Source: Chitinophaga horti (GTDB taxonomy: Bacteria; Bacteroidota; Bacteroidia; Chitinophagales; Chitinophagaceae). Taken from it: DNA of 64,000 bases. Shown here piece after piece: positions 44,217 through 52,928 of this stretch. The first letter of the stretch is position 1, and each line of letters starts with the position of its first letter. Made by a program: the position numbers and the translations under genes. The stretch lies in contig NZ_CP107006.1 in NCBI RefSeq assembly GCF_022867795.2, positions 4,464,001 to 4,528,000 on the forward strand, in the 5' to 3' direction. Below the pieces are notes generated by a model. It did not search any database and was not told the origin of the DNA. It saw only the letters and a list, made by a program, of their open reading frames with translations.

Positions 44217-44232
44217 ACGCATCGCGGTGCGT
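44217..44232. promoter_or_regulatory. Candidate LacI-type operator
   Basis: ACGCATCGCGGTGCGT is a 16-bp dyad with seven of eight positions paired and a central CG step, the form of operators bound by LacI-family proteins. It lies 20 bp after the lacI-type stop and 32 bp before the first lipoprotein ATG. No T run follows, so it is not a normal terminator. Confidence 0.45.
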
Positions 44233-44264
44233 CTACCAATATGTAAGACCTACAATCTACCTAT

Positions 44265-45098
44265 ATGAAACTTTCCACCTTACTGTGCCTGGCAGCTACC
44301 GCGGGCTTGTTCAGCTCCTGTACGCGCACCATGCATACCTACGTCCCTAGCGCCGTGAATGCACCATTGCTGAAAGAACAACACGATGTGCGCGCCCTGG
44401 TATCCCTCAACGCTGCACAAATCGCGTACGCCCCTACCGATCATTTGGGCATTATGGTTAACGGGCAGTTTATCTACAACCGCGACTGGTACTTTGGTAA
44501 CGATGACGACTTCTACGATACGACGGGCGATGAAGATGTGGTTGACCGCGACCTGCGTGGTGGCACAATAGAATTTGGCGCCGGCTACTTCACAACGTTC
44601 GATGAAAAAAAGAGAGCCATATTTGAAGTATATGCCGGTGTTGGAACGGGTAAATTCCGTACGCTGGACGACGACTATTACAATCATGGCGACACGGTTT
44701 CTAAAAGAGATTTTTCTGTGAGCAACCGCCTGACTAAATTCTTTGTGCAGCCATCTATCGGTTTCTCGCATAAGGTGATCGATATTGCTTTTACACCGCG
44801 TTTTACCGTTACCCGTTTTCACAGTCAAACCCTCGGACCGCGCGCCTTTGAAAGCGATGCGGCTCGTATGGCGGAGTTCCGCTCGCTGAATAACACCTGG
44901 GTACCTTTTATAGAACCAACGTTCACCTTCCGCGTTGGCTATAAGTATGTAAAATACCAGATGCAACTTACCCTTTCGCAGGCATTACGCGACGACTATT
45001 ACAACGACGCGCAGATCACGAACTACTTTCAAAGGGCCGCCTTTAACGTAGGCGCTTCCTTTAATTTCGGAAAGTGGCTGAACGAATCGCGCCAATAA
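44265..45098 (+). CDS. Outer-membrane lipoprotein, paralogue 1
   Basis: A 277-residue lipoprotein with lipobox LFSSC (Cys 19). The mature part starts TMHTYVPSAVNAPLL and is rich in alternating aromatic strands (IFEVYAGVGTGKF, FFVQPSIGFSH, FRVGYKYVKYQMQLTLS) ending FNVGASFNFGKW, which looks like a small outer-membrane beta-barrel, possibly 10-12 strands. I recognise no named family. It is closely similar in order and motif to the next gene, 10 bp away, and both lie after the LacI-type regulator. Confidence 0.7.
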   Translation: MKLSTLLCLAATAGLFSSCTRTMHTYVPSAVNAPLLKEQHDVRALVSLNAAQIAYAPTDHLGIMVNGQFIYNRDWYFGNDDDFYDTTGDEDVVDRDLRGGTIEFGAGYFTTFDEKKRAIFEVYAGVGTGKFRTLDDDYYNHGDTVSKRDFSVSNRLTKFFVQPSIGFSHKVIDIAFTPRFTVTRFHSQTLGPRAFESDAARMAEFRSLNNTWVPFIEPTFTFRVGYKYVKYQMQLTLSQALRDDYYNDAQITNYFQRAAFNVGASFNFGKWLNESRQ

Positions 45099-45108
45099 AT
45101 CCCTATAC

Positions 45109-45948
45109 ATGAAACAAACCTTCTACATTGGCCTGTTAGCCTGTACAGCATTGCTCTGCTCCTGTTCAGACACGATGCATATTTATGTACCCAATACGGT
45201 GAACGCACCGTTACTGCAGGAGAAGCATGAGGTAAAGGGCAATGTATCCCTCAGCAACTGGCAGGTAGCTTATGCCGTAACCGATCACGTAGGTGTGATG
45301 GCGAACGGCCAATACCTGCTACGCACCGGCAACCGGGGCGATGGCGATGATAACAGCGGTTTGTTCGACGCCGACGCGCGCGGCGGCCTGGTGGAAGCAG
45401 GTGCCGGTTACTTTAACCGATTTGCCCGCAGCCGCACCAAGGCGAGCATATTTGAAGTGTATGGCGGTTATGGCCGTGGTAAGTTTACCACCATTTCGTA
45501 CGATTACTTTGCGGACCCCGGCGGCAATAGCCCGAATCGCCGAGATTATCGTATATCCGCCAACTTTGACAAATTCTTCGTACAACCAGGCTTCGGCATC
45601 ACCCACCATGTATTCGATTTCGCGGTGGCCAACCGTTTCAGCCTGCTGCATTTCAACAAGGTAAAATTCGGCAGCCTGGCACTCATCGACGACAACAGCA
45701 CCAAAGAAACGTTGCAGCGATTCGACGATAAATGGGTGCTCAGCGCCGAGCCCTCTGTAACGATCAAAGCAGGCTATAAATACGTACGCTTCATGGGCCA
45801 GCTCACCTTCTGCGTACCCATGGACGGCTGGCCGCGGATAGATGCAGACGATATTGACGCCGACGGCTTCGTGGATGATTACTTCCAGCCGGTATCCATC
45901 AACATCGGCGTGGCATTTCACTTTGCACAATGGTTAAAAGACAGATAA
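45109..45948 (+). CDS. Outer-membrane lipoprotein, paralogue 2
   Basis: A 279-residue paralogue of the preceding gene. It shares the lipobox (LLCSC), TMHIYVPNTVNAPLL, an aspartate-rich loop, IFEVYGGYGRGKF, KFFVQPGFGITHHVFD, IKAGYKYVRFMGQLTF and the final AFHFAQWL. The strand order is the same as in paralogue 1. The conserved YVP-x-VNAPLL opening after the lipid anchor is a signature of the pair. Function unknown. Confidence 0.7.
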   Translation: MKQTFYIGLLACTALLCSCSDTMHIYVPNTVNAPLLQEKHEVKGNVSLSNWQVAYAVTDHVGVMANGQYLLRTGNRGDGDDNSGLFDADARGGLVEAGAGYFNRFARSRTKASIFEVYGGYGRGKFTTISYDYFADPGGNSPNRRDYRISANFDKFFVQPGFGITHHVFDFAVANRFSLLHFNKVKFGSLALIDDNSTKETLQRFDDKWVLSAEPSVTIKAGYKYVRFMGQLTFCVPMDGWPRIDADDIDADGFVDDYFQPVSINIGVAFHFAQWLKDR

Positions 45949-45996
45949 AATAAGAGAATTGCTTAAAACCAGGATAGGACCTATCCGGTATACAAA

Positions 45997-46033
45997 CAAG
46001 AAGGGGCTGACCATCACTGGTCAACCCTTCTTG
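45997..46033. terminator. Bidirectional terminator
   Basis: A long hairpin with outer stem CAAGAAGGG (45997-46005) and CCCTTCTTG (46025-46033), extended inside by TGACC/GGTCA. A second small hairpin, GGATAG/CTATCC, lies at 45972-45986. It sits between the convergent lipoprotein and fucosidase genes. Confidence 0.8.
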
Positions 46034-46054
46034 TTATCATCAATCTCTGAAAGA

Positions 46055-47488
46055 TTATCCTATTTTGATCGCTACCGCGTGTTTAAACGCCTGCTTGCGA
46101 ACAGATGCAGGCAAGGTGATCACGGTTTCATCACCATTGGCCTTCCAGCTGAGATTAGCCTTGGCGCCCAGTACGCTCATCTTTGTACCTTTCTTCACCG
46201 GCAGACCTTTGAAGCTGATCGTAGCAGGCAGCGCTTCGTTCTCGTCCAGCATGTAGATAGCATAAACGCTGTTGCCGATTTTCTTGCGGGTAAAACAAAC
46301 CTTGCCATCTTTATAGGGCGCGATCGCACGGGTGCCATAGATTGCATCGCCGTTCACCTTCATCCATGCACCAATCTGCTCCATCGTGGTATAAGCCGCA
46401 TCGTGCCACTCACCATCGGGGCCAGGGCCTACGTTCAGCAAGTAATTACCACCTTTGGCCACAATGTCCACCAGGTTGTGAATGAGTTTATTTACCGGCT
46501 TGTACACATCGTTAGGTACGTAAGACCAGGAACCGCCCATGGTCATACAGGTTTCCCAGGGATAGCTCAAAGGCTTATCAGGAATCTGCTGCTCGGGCGT
46601 ACGGTAGTTCTCGTACGGTCCATGCACGCTGCGGTCCACTACGATAAGGCCCGGCTGTTTCTGGCGCGCCATCGCAGTGATGCCCGGCATGTTAATGTCC
46701 TGGTCCTGCGCAGGTGTTTTATTCCAGGAAAGTGACTCTTTCGTATGTGTGTTTAACGGACGTACCCAGCCGCCATCCAGCCAAAGGATTTCCACCTTAC
46801 CATAATCGCTCATCAGCTCCTCGATCTGGTTGTACGTAAACTGCTGGAACTTCTTCCAACGCTCGGGATACTTCGCGATCTCGTAATTCACGTTCCTGTC
46901 CTTTGGCGGAAAGTAAGACCACCAGTAGTTTTCGGTATTCCAGTCGGGCTTGGAATAATAGGCGCCGATGTGAATGCCTTCGTTGCGGAAAGCGGTAAAC
47001 ACTTCTTTCGTAATGTTCGCGCGTGGATTTTTGCTGAACGGAACATTGGGTGCCGTTACGCGGTAATCCGTTTGTTTGGTATCGAACATACAGAAACCGT
47101 CGTGGTGTTTAGTGGTAAACACGAGGTACTGCATACCCGCGCCCTTGGCAGCTTTCGCCCATCTTTCCGGGTTAAACTGTTTAGGATTGAACGTATTGGC
47201 GAGCGCCTCGTACTTTTTTACATATTCGTAATACGGAATACCCGCAGGCGTGCGCTGTGTCCAGCCTTCGTCTTCCGGACAAAGGCTCCAGCTTTCCACG
47301 ATGCCCCATTGGGAATAAGTGCCCCAGTGCATGATCATTCCAAACTTCCAGTCCTGCCACTCTTCCAGCTTCTGTAGTACCAGCGGATCTTTCTCCGGCA
47401 CATAAGGCGCCTCTTCCTGCGCCTGTGCTGACGTAAAGCACAGCAGGCCCAGGCCGCAAGCCATTAATAATTTTCTCATGTTGTTCAT
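46055..47488 (-). CDS. Alpha-L-fucosidase (GH29)
   Basis: A 477-residue secreted fucosidase removing alpha-linked L-fucose from glycans. A signal peptide (cut near AQAQE) is followed by the GH29 barrel: FGMIMHWGTYSQWG, AKAAKGAGMQYLVFTTKHHDGFCMFD (the HH substrate-binding pair), GAYYSKPDWN, and ILWLDGGWVR with the catalytic nucleophile Asp near residue 238. A beta-sandwich domain closes the protein. It is 8 bp downstream of the beta-mannosidase gene and presumably co-transcribed, suggesting work on fucosylated mannose-containing glycans. Confidence 0.95.
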   Translation of the reverse strand: MNNMRKLLMACGLGLLCFTSAQAQEEAPYVPEKDPLVLQKLEEWQDWKFGMIMHWGTYSQWGIVESWSLCPEDEGWTQRTPAGIPYYEYVKKYEALANTFNPKQFNPERWAKAAKGAGMQYLVFTTKHHDGFCMFDTKQTDYRVTAPNVPFSKNPRANITKEVFTAFRNEGIHIGAYYSKPDWNTENYWWSYFPPKDRNVNYEIAKYPERWKKFQQFTYNQIEELMSDYGKVEILWLDGGWVRPLNTHTKESLSWNKTPAQDQDINMPGITAMARQKQPGLIVVDRSVHGPYENYRTPEQQIPDKPLSYPWETCMTMGGSWSYVPNDVYKPVNKLIHNLVDIVAKGGNYLLNVGPGPDGEWHDAAYTTMEQIGAWMKVNGDAIYGTRAIAPYKDGKVCFTRKKIGNSVYAIYMLDENEALPATISFKGLPVKKGTKMSVLGAKANLSWKANGDETVITLPASVRKQAFKHAVAIKIG

Positions 47489-47496
47489 TGTTTTTC

Positions 47497-50070
47497 CTAT
47501 TGTTTATCCGCATCCCGCAGGGTTTGCACCTTCAGGCCGTCCCGTACCTGCTGCAGGGTCTTATTCGTGGTAAGTATCACTGTTTTTTTCTCATTCGGAA
47601 CGATATCAAAATAGTTGTCGCTAAAGTGCGAAGTATTGTCAGTATCCAGGAACAGGAACACGTTTTTGGCGAGTCGTTGGGGGTGCAATGTAACACTGAT
47701 CACCCCGTTCTTTTCGTTCACTTCCGTTTGTAAACCGGGGTCGCCGAGCGACAGCGACTTCGGTTTAGCAAAGTAAAACAGATTATCGCCTGCAAACTGG
47801 CCGTTCTTTATCAATTTCGTATAGAATATTACCCGTGAAGTATCTGCCCCTTTCAACAATTCCGCCGGAGCGATGCGGTAATGTACTGCGCTGCTATTTG
47901 CCTTTGCCGTGACAGGTATCGTTTTACGCCATAACACTTTGCCGTCAAAATCCATCAGGCTGGCTTCGAGCTGTAACTTTTCATCTTTCAACAGGTCAGA
48001 TACAATATACGTATTTAGCTGCCCTTTTTCAATGGTGTTTGATACCAGCAGCGGCTCAAATGCCTTTTTAGCGTAGTAGTGCAGCGCCTTCCAGCGACCG
48101 TAGTAATCGATGCCTGACCACGATGCTGCCGGCCAGCAATCGTTTACCTGCCAGTACAAAGTACCCATGCAATACGGCATCGCCCTGCGATGCGCTTCCA
48201 TGCCTATCCTCACGCCCTCGGCCTGCAGCAGGTGGTTCACGTACAGGAACGATGCAAAGCTTGCCGGCTCCTTGTAGTAATGCAACATGTACGTGCGTAT
48301 CGCGGCGTTGCCACGGGTGGTGCTGCGCTGGTGCGACATCATCACAAATGAGTTGATATTGTAATCACCTTCGTTCGCGAAACGGCGTACCGAATGTAAG
48401 TCCGGGAAGGACTGGAAACCGTATTCGCTCATGAAACGCGGGATGTGTGTTTCGTAAGCATCGAACCATTCCATCCCGTGCCATACGCCCCAATAGTGGT
48501 TATCGCCTTTCGTAAAATCCTGTGGTGTGCCCCAGTTGCTGATGGGGGACGAATGGAAATAAAAACGTTCCGGGTCATTGGCTTTTACCGCGGCGGGCAG
48601 CACGTCCTTAAACAGCTTGTCGTACCCTGCCAGCAAAGCTTTCCAGTTTTCATCGGTATAACCATATCCTTCTTTCCAACCCCAGTTTTTGATGGCGACA
48701 CCCACTTCGTTATTACCGCACCACAACGCCAGGGAAGCATGTGTGCGCAGGCGTTTGATGTTGTAGTCGGCCTCCGCCTGTACCTGCGCTAAAAAATCTT
48801 TATCGGAGGGATACAGCGAGCAGGCAAACATGAAGTCCTGCCATACCAGGATGCCGTTTTCGTCGGCCAGGTCGTAGAACAGATCATTCTCATAAATACC
48901 GCCACCCCACACGCGCACCATGTTGAAGTTCGCGGTTTTCATATCGCTGAACAGCTTGCGGTAACGCTCGTCGGTTACACGCGGCAAAAAGTTATCCTGC
49001 GGGATATAGTTGGCGCCTTTCATGAACACCGGCACGCCGTTCACTTTTACGAAAAAGCTTTCGCCCTGTGCATCCGTTTTGTTCACGATTTCGATGGTGC
49101 GCAGGCCGATGCGTTGTGTTTGTGCGGACAAAGTATCTCTTCCTTCAAGCAAAGAAACCTGCACGTTATACAGCTTTTGCGCACCCAGTCCGCTCGGCCA
49201 CCACCGCTGCGGATTGCCGATCTCGAAGGGCAGGTTCACCGGGTGTTTACCAGCGGCCAGTTCCAGGTTGATCGACTGATCTTTGAACGCCTTTTCAGGG
49301 CTATGCACCACCAGGCGATACTTGCCGGACTGCTGCACATCCACCGTAGCCGTGGCCGCCATGCTGGCCTTTTTATCGTTGAGCTGCAGTTGTTTCACCC
49401 ATATCTCTTCCGCCAGCGCATGACCGGTGGCCTGTAAATAAACCGGCCGCCAGATGCCTGAAGTCACGAGCCTTGGTCCCCAGTCCCAACCGTAGTGATA
49501 AGGCGCTTTACGCGCATATACACTCAAAGGAATATCCATCTGGTCGTTACCTGCAGGGTACAAAAACCCATCGCGCAGGAACTTCGGCATATCTGTTTTT
49601 GTCGGGCTTTTAAAGCGGATACGGATCTCGTTTGCTCCCGCTTTCAGGAATTGTTTTACCGATGCCTTACGCGCCACGAACATGTTTTGCGTTTGCATCA
49701 CCGGCTGGTCGTTCACGAATACTTCTGCATACGTATCCAGTCCTTCCGTGACCAGTTCTACGCCGGGTTGTGCGAGCAAACTTGCCGGCACTGCTACCTG
49801 GCAGCGATATTCCCAGTCGAGTTTATCGAGCCATTGCAGGCCCTTTTCGTTCGTTCCGAAAAAGGGATCGGGAATAAGTTTGTTGTTGAGCAGGTCCGTA
49901 TGCACCGTGCCTGGCACCGTGGCGGGACGCCATTGCTGTTCGTCGAGGCGGCGAAACTCCCAGCCGTTGTGTAAAGAAATGCGTTGCGTTTGCGCGGAGA
50001 GGGTGTTCACTGTCCCTGTTAGTAAAAAGATCAAAACCGCCGATCTGATCGAAAAAAGCCAACTCTTCAT
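47497..50070 (-). CDS. Beta-mannosidase (GH2)
   Basis: An 857-residue secreted GH2 enzyme releasing beta-linked mannose. The ATG at 50068-50070 starts a signal peptide (cut near TLSAQ); a longer frame upstream begins in noncoding sequence. Domains: an N-terminal jelly-roll (GWEFRRLDEQQWRPATVPGT), Ig-like domains and a TIM barrel with RVWGGGIYENDLFYDLADE, the acid/base Glu in ALWCGNNEVG near 455, and the nucleophile Glu in FMSEYGFQSFP near 549. HYGWDWGPRLVTSGIW is typical of beta-mannosidases rather than beta-galactosidases. It is the first gene of a two-gene glycan-degrading transcript. Confidence 0.93.
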   Translation of the reverse strand: MKSWLFSIRSAVLIFLLTGTVNTLSAQTQRISLHNGWEFRRLDEQQWRPATVPGTVHTDLLNNKLIPDPFFGTNEKGLQWLDKLDWEYRCQVAVPASLLAQPGVELVTEGLDTYAEVFVNDQPVMQTQNMFVARKASVKQFLKAGANEIRIRFKSPTKTDMPKFLRDGFLYPAGNDQMDIPLSVYARKAPYHYGWDWGPRLVTSGIWRPVYLQATGHALAEEIWVKQLQLNDKKASMAATATVDVQQSGKYRLVVHSPEKAFKDQSINLELAAGKHPVNLPFEIGNPQRWWPSGLGAQKLYNVQVSLLEGRDTLSAQTQRIGLRTIEIVNKTDAQGESFFVKVNGVPVFMKGANYIPQDNFLPRVTDERYRKLFSDMKTANFNMVRVWGGGIYENDLFYDLADENGILVWQDFMFACSLYPSDKDFLAQVQAEADYNIKRLRTHASLALWCGNNEVGVAIKNWGWKEGYGYTDENWKALLAGYDKLFKDVLPAAVKANDPERFYFHSSPISNWGTPQDFTKGDNHYWGVWHGMEWFDAYETHIPRFMSEYGFQSFPDLHSVRRFANEGDYNINSFVMMSHQRSTTRGNAAIRTYMLHYYKEPASFASFLYVNHLLQAEGVRIGMEAHRRAMPYCMGTLYWQVNDCWPAASWSGIDYYGRWKALHYYAKKAFEPLLVSNTIEKGQLNTYIVSDLLKDEKLQLEASLMDFDGKVLWRKTIPVTAKANSSAVHYRIAPAELLKGADTSRVIFYTKLIKNGQFAGDNLFYFAKPKSLSLGDPGLQTEVNEKNGVISVTLHPQRLAKNVFLFLDTDNTSHFSDNYFDIVPNEKKTVILTTNKTLQQVRDGLKVQTLRDADKQ

Positions 50071-50148
50071 GTAAAATCTTTGCATAAAAATGCTCAAATA
50101 ATCCCTGGCAGCCAAATTTGGAGGATATTTGCAGCAGAACAGTACCGC

Positions 50149-50316
50149 ATGAAAAGTATATTCCAACAAATCCTCCAGTACCTCTTTATCCGCAAAAAAG
50201 ATCCGAACGCGCCCCAATCGCGCTACACCAGCATGATGCACGGCATGAACCGTATCTCCATCTTACTGTTCCTGGTGGCGTTGATCGTTATGATCATCAG
50301 GTTGATCCGGCATTAA
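50149..50316 (+). CDS. Small single-helix membrane protein (DUF6728-like)
   Basis: A 55-residue protein: YLFIRKKDPNAP near the start, SRYTSMMHGMNRISILLF, then a C-terminal membrane helix ending in basic residues. The pattern fits a small Bacteroidota family that I recall as DUF6728, unconfirmed. The ATG at 50149 was chosen because upstream in-frame sequence lies in the mannosidase 5' flank. Function unknown. Confidence 0.6.
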   Translation: MKSIFQQILQYLFIRKKDPNAPQSRYTSMMHGMNRISILLFLVALIVMIIRLIRH

Positions 50317-50370
50317 AAATGCTAAAATAGTATCAGGGAAAAGCTGATTTTGCATGCCCTGAAAGGGGGC

Positions 50371-50447
50371 AGATAACTCTCAGATAACTTAAGATAACTC
50401 TCACATAACTCTCAGATAACTTTCACATAACTCTCACATAACTTAAA
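50371..50447. repeat. Seven-copy 11-bp-period repeat array
   Basis: ATAACT recurs at 50373, 50384, 50394, 50405, 50416, 50427 and 50438, steps of 11, 10, 11, 11, 11 and 11 bp, within units of the form AGATAACTCTC or ACATAACTCTC. It is intergenic, between the small membrane protein and the lpxB stop. The period is close to one turn of DNA. No dyad or coding sense is evident. Confidence 0.8.
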
Positions 50448-50494
50448 CGTAGTGTGGGCTGTAATTTTTTGTGATAGTGGATTAACGAAAAAAA

Positions 50495-51595
50495 CTACAA
50501 CATATCAACGATCGATTGGGCAGCGCGGCGGGAGGCGTTGCCTTCGCCCAGGAGGGTCCACAGGGCGGCGTAATCGGCCTTCATTTGTTGTTGTTTGTGC
50601 TCGTCTTTCAGCAGCAGCGTAAGCTCCTTCAGCAGGTTGGCTTCTGTGAGATCGTGCTGGATGAGTTCCTTTACTACCGGCTTATCCATGATAAGGTTCA
50701 CCAGGGAAATGTACTTCACTTTGATGAGGCGTTTGGCAACGAAGTACGAGATGGAGCTGCCTTTGTAGCAGACCACTTCGGGCACGCCAAACAACGCGGT
50801 TTCGAGGGTGGCCGTACCGGAAGTCACCAACGCAGCTTTGGCCTGCATCAGCAGTGGGTAAGTCTGGCCTTTTACGAGCGATACGTTGGGATAAGCGGAT
50901 ACGAAACCATTCACAAACGCATCGTCAAGGCTGGGGGCCTGGGCCACAACAAACTGATACTCGGGAAAGTAACGCGCCATGGTGAGCATGATGGGCAGTT
51001 TCATTTGCACCTCCTGGCGGCGGCTGCCGGGCAACAGGGCTATCACCGGTTTATCGGAAAACGGCTTTGCTGGTGTTTGCGCCCGCGCTTCTTTTACCAC
51101 TTCGATTAACGGGTGCCCCACGTACTCTACCTCGTAGTTCCATTTATCGCGGTAAAAGTCTTTTTCGAAGGGCAGGATCACCAGCATTTTATCCACCGTC
51201 TGTTTGATCTTTTTCACACGGCCTTCCTTCCAGGCCCACACCTGCGGAGAAATATAAAAGGCGACTTTTATGCCCTGTTCTTTCGCCCATTCGGCAATGC
51301 GCAGGTTAAAGCCCGGGTAGTCGATGAGCACGAGTACATCGGGCTTGTAAGCAAGAATATCTTTTTTGCAGGTATCGAGATTTTTGAGAATGGTGCGCAG
51401 GTTCATCACGACTTCGATGAAGCCCATGAATGCCAGTTCGCGGTAATGTTTCACCACTTTAGCGCCAGCCTGCTCCATCATATCGCCGCCCCAGCAACGG
51501 ATATCGGCGGCCGTATCCAGCTGCCTGAGCTGTTTAATGAGGTTACTGCCATGCAAATCTCCCGAAGCCTCCCCGGCAATAATGTAATATTTCAT
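50495..51595 (-). CDS. lpxB: Lipid-A-disaccharide synthase
   Basis: A 366-residue peripheral membrane glycosyltransferase joining UDP-diacylglucosamine and lipid X to lipid A disaccharide. It begins KYYIIAGEASGDLHGSNL, has VLIDYPGFNLRIAEWAKEQG, the ISPQVWAWKEGRVKKI segment and a GSRRQEV nucleotide-binding loop, and late in the chain LVTSGTATLETALFGVPEVV. These are the hallmarks of LpxB. It is the last of three minus-strand genes with surE and a small membrane protein. Confidence 0.96.
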   Translation of the reverse strand: MKYYIIAGEASGDLHGSNLIKQLRQLDTAADIRCWGGDMMEQAGAKVVKHYRELAFMGFIEVVMNLRTILKNLDTCKKDILAYKPDVLVLIDYPGFNLRIAEWAKEQGIKVAFYISPQVWAWKEGRVKKIKQTVDKMLVILPFEKDFYRDKWNYEVEYVGHPLIEVVKEARAQTPAKPFSDKPVIALLPGSRRQEVQMKLPIMLTMARYFPEYQFVVAQAPSLDDAFVNGFVSAYPNVSLVKGQTYPLLMQAKAALVTSGTATLETALFGVPEVVCYKGSSISYFVAKRLIKVKYISLVNLIMDKPVVKELIQHDLTEANLLKELTLLLKDEHKQQQMKADYAALWTLLGEGNASRRAAQSIVDML

Positions 51596-51612
51596 GCTGC
51601 TAAAATCCTTTC

Positions 51613-51912
51613 CTAAGAAATCAGTTTAAGCAGCAAGATAACGATTGCATACAACATGGTGACGAGGAAAATGCCTTTGGCCGTTACATCGCGGCGTTTG
51701 CGGGTGTAGAGGTAAAACACTACGCCATTCAGCAACAGGGATACGCTGATGAATTTGGGCAGTAAAAAGCTGTTGGTACGCAGCAATTGCATGAAGGCTG
51801 GAAACGACAATCCTTTAGGGGCAAATACCAGTGCATAATACAGGGTCATACCCACTACAGGAGTAATAAAACCTAGTAAAATGCCCAGTACAAGATTGTC
51901 TTTCTTCAACAT
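51613..51912 (-). CDS. Three-helix membrane protein, unknown
   Basis: A 99-residue protein with hydrophobic segments at about 7-28, 46-65 and 75-97. The ATG at 51912 begins LKKDNLVLGILLGF. An in-frame ATG at 51945 would add 11 residues and overlap the surE 3' end by 13 nt; either may be used. No family recognised. It lies between surE and lpxB on the same strand. Confidence 0.6.
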   Translation of the reverse strand: MLKKDNLVLGILLGFITPVVGMTLYYALVFAPKGLSFPAFMQLLRTNSFLLPKFISVSLLLNGVVFYLYTRKRRDVTAKGIFLVTMLYAIVILLLKLIS

Positions 51913-51932
51913 GGTATTAAGGGGATTATTGG

Positions 51933-52706
51933 TCAGAGCTTCCATTCGGATATTAGTTGTTGCTTGAGTTTGTAATCGGTAAGATCGTATTGGACCGGCA
52001 CCAGGGAGGAGTAACCGTTTTCCAGCGCCCACACGTCGGTGTCTTCACCTTCGTCCAGGTTGCGGAACTCGCCTGTTAACCAGTAGTATTTTTTGCTATG
52101 CGGATCTATTCTTTCTTCAAACTCTTCAACCCATTTCGCATTGGCCTGCCTGCATATTCTTAAGCCTTTGTAAGCCGATGCGTCCACGACAGGTATATTC
52201 ACGTTGAATAACGTACCGGCGGGCAATTTGGTATTGATCATTTTCGCCGTTACTTCGTGTGCCACCTGTTGGGGCAGGGTAAAATCGGCATCGTATCGGT
52301 AATCGAGGAACGAGAAGCCAACGGAGGGCACGCCTTCCAAAGCTGCTTCCATAGCGGCGGACATGGTGCCGGAGTAAATAATGTTGATGGAGTGATTGGC
52401 CCCGTGGTTAATACCACTCACGCAAATATCGGGGCGGCGGTGCAGTATTTTGGCCCTGGCCAGTTTCACACAGTCTACCGGGGTGCCCGAACACTGCCAG
52501 GCCTCTATGCCCTCAAACAAATCCACCTGGTCGAGCCGCAAAGGGGTACCAATGGTAATCGCATGCCCTTTGCCCGATTGGGGGCTATCCGGCGCTACCA
52601 CCACTACGCGGCCCAGTGCTTTCACTGCATTCACCAACGCCCGGATGCCCGGGGCGATAATGCCGTCGTCGTTTGTTACCAGTATGGTTGTTTCCTCTTT
52701 TGCCAA
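51933..52706 (-). CDS. surE: 5'/3'-nucleotidase SurE
   Basis: A 257-residue metal-dependent phosphatase acting on nucleoside monophosphates in survival metabolism. The N terminus has the ILVTNDDGIIAPGI metal-binding motif, then VVAPDSPQSGKGHAIT, CSGTPVDCVKLA, the SGINHGANHSINIIYSGTM loop and AALEGVPSVGFS. The length is normal. The first gene of the surE, membrane protein, lpxB group. Confidence 0.95.
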   Translation of the reverse strand: MAKEETTILVTNDDGIIAPGIRALVNAVKALGRVVVVAPDSPQSGKGHAITIGTPLRLDQVDLFEGIEAWQCSGTPVDCVKLARAKILHRRPDICVSGINHGANHSINIIYSGTMSAAMEAALEGVPSVGFSFLDYRYDADFTLPQQVAHEVTAKMINTKLPAGTLFNVNIPVVDASAYKGLRICRQANAKWVEEFEERIDPHSKKYYWLTGEFRNLDEGEDTDVWALENGYSSLVPVQYDLTDYKLKQQLISEWKL

Positions 52707-52847
52707 TGGAATTTGGGTTTATACGACAAATTTAACCCCCGGCGGCTAGATTCGGAAATATTAAATGTTAAATAAAAAAATATAGTGTAAATGGTTTTCT
52801 GTCATTTACACGTGTGTGTTTAAAGGGAAACCTTTCAGAGTGGAAGT

Positions 52848-52920
52848 TGGCTTCCCTGCGGTCGCCATGACGGAGTGGGGGGAAGAGTTTTTTTACGTCA
52901 TGATAACCGAAGGGAAGCAA
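52848..52920. repeat. Imperfect palindromic intergenic element
   Basis: Arms of about 25 nt (52848-52872 and 52896-52920) pair at about 20 positions, with inner segment CATGACG/CGTCATG and outer segment GCTTCCCT/AGGGAAGC. It lies in the 220-bp gap between surE and the ABC permease, 8 bp past the permease stop. The CGTCATGGCGACCGCAGGG core resembles dispersed palindromic intergenic repeats seen in other bacteria; copy number here is unknown. Confidence 0.5.
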
Positions 52921-52928
52921 CAGTCATC

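Noticed and set aside
50371..50447. CRISPR array
   Set aside because: The units are only 11 bp and contiguous, without spacers; no cas genes are near.
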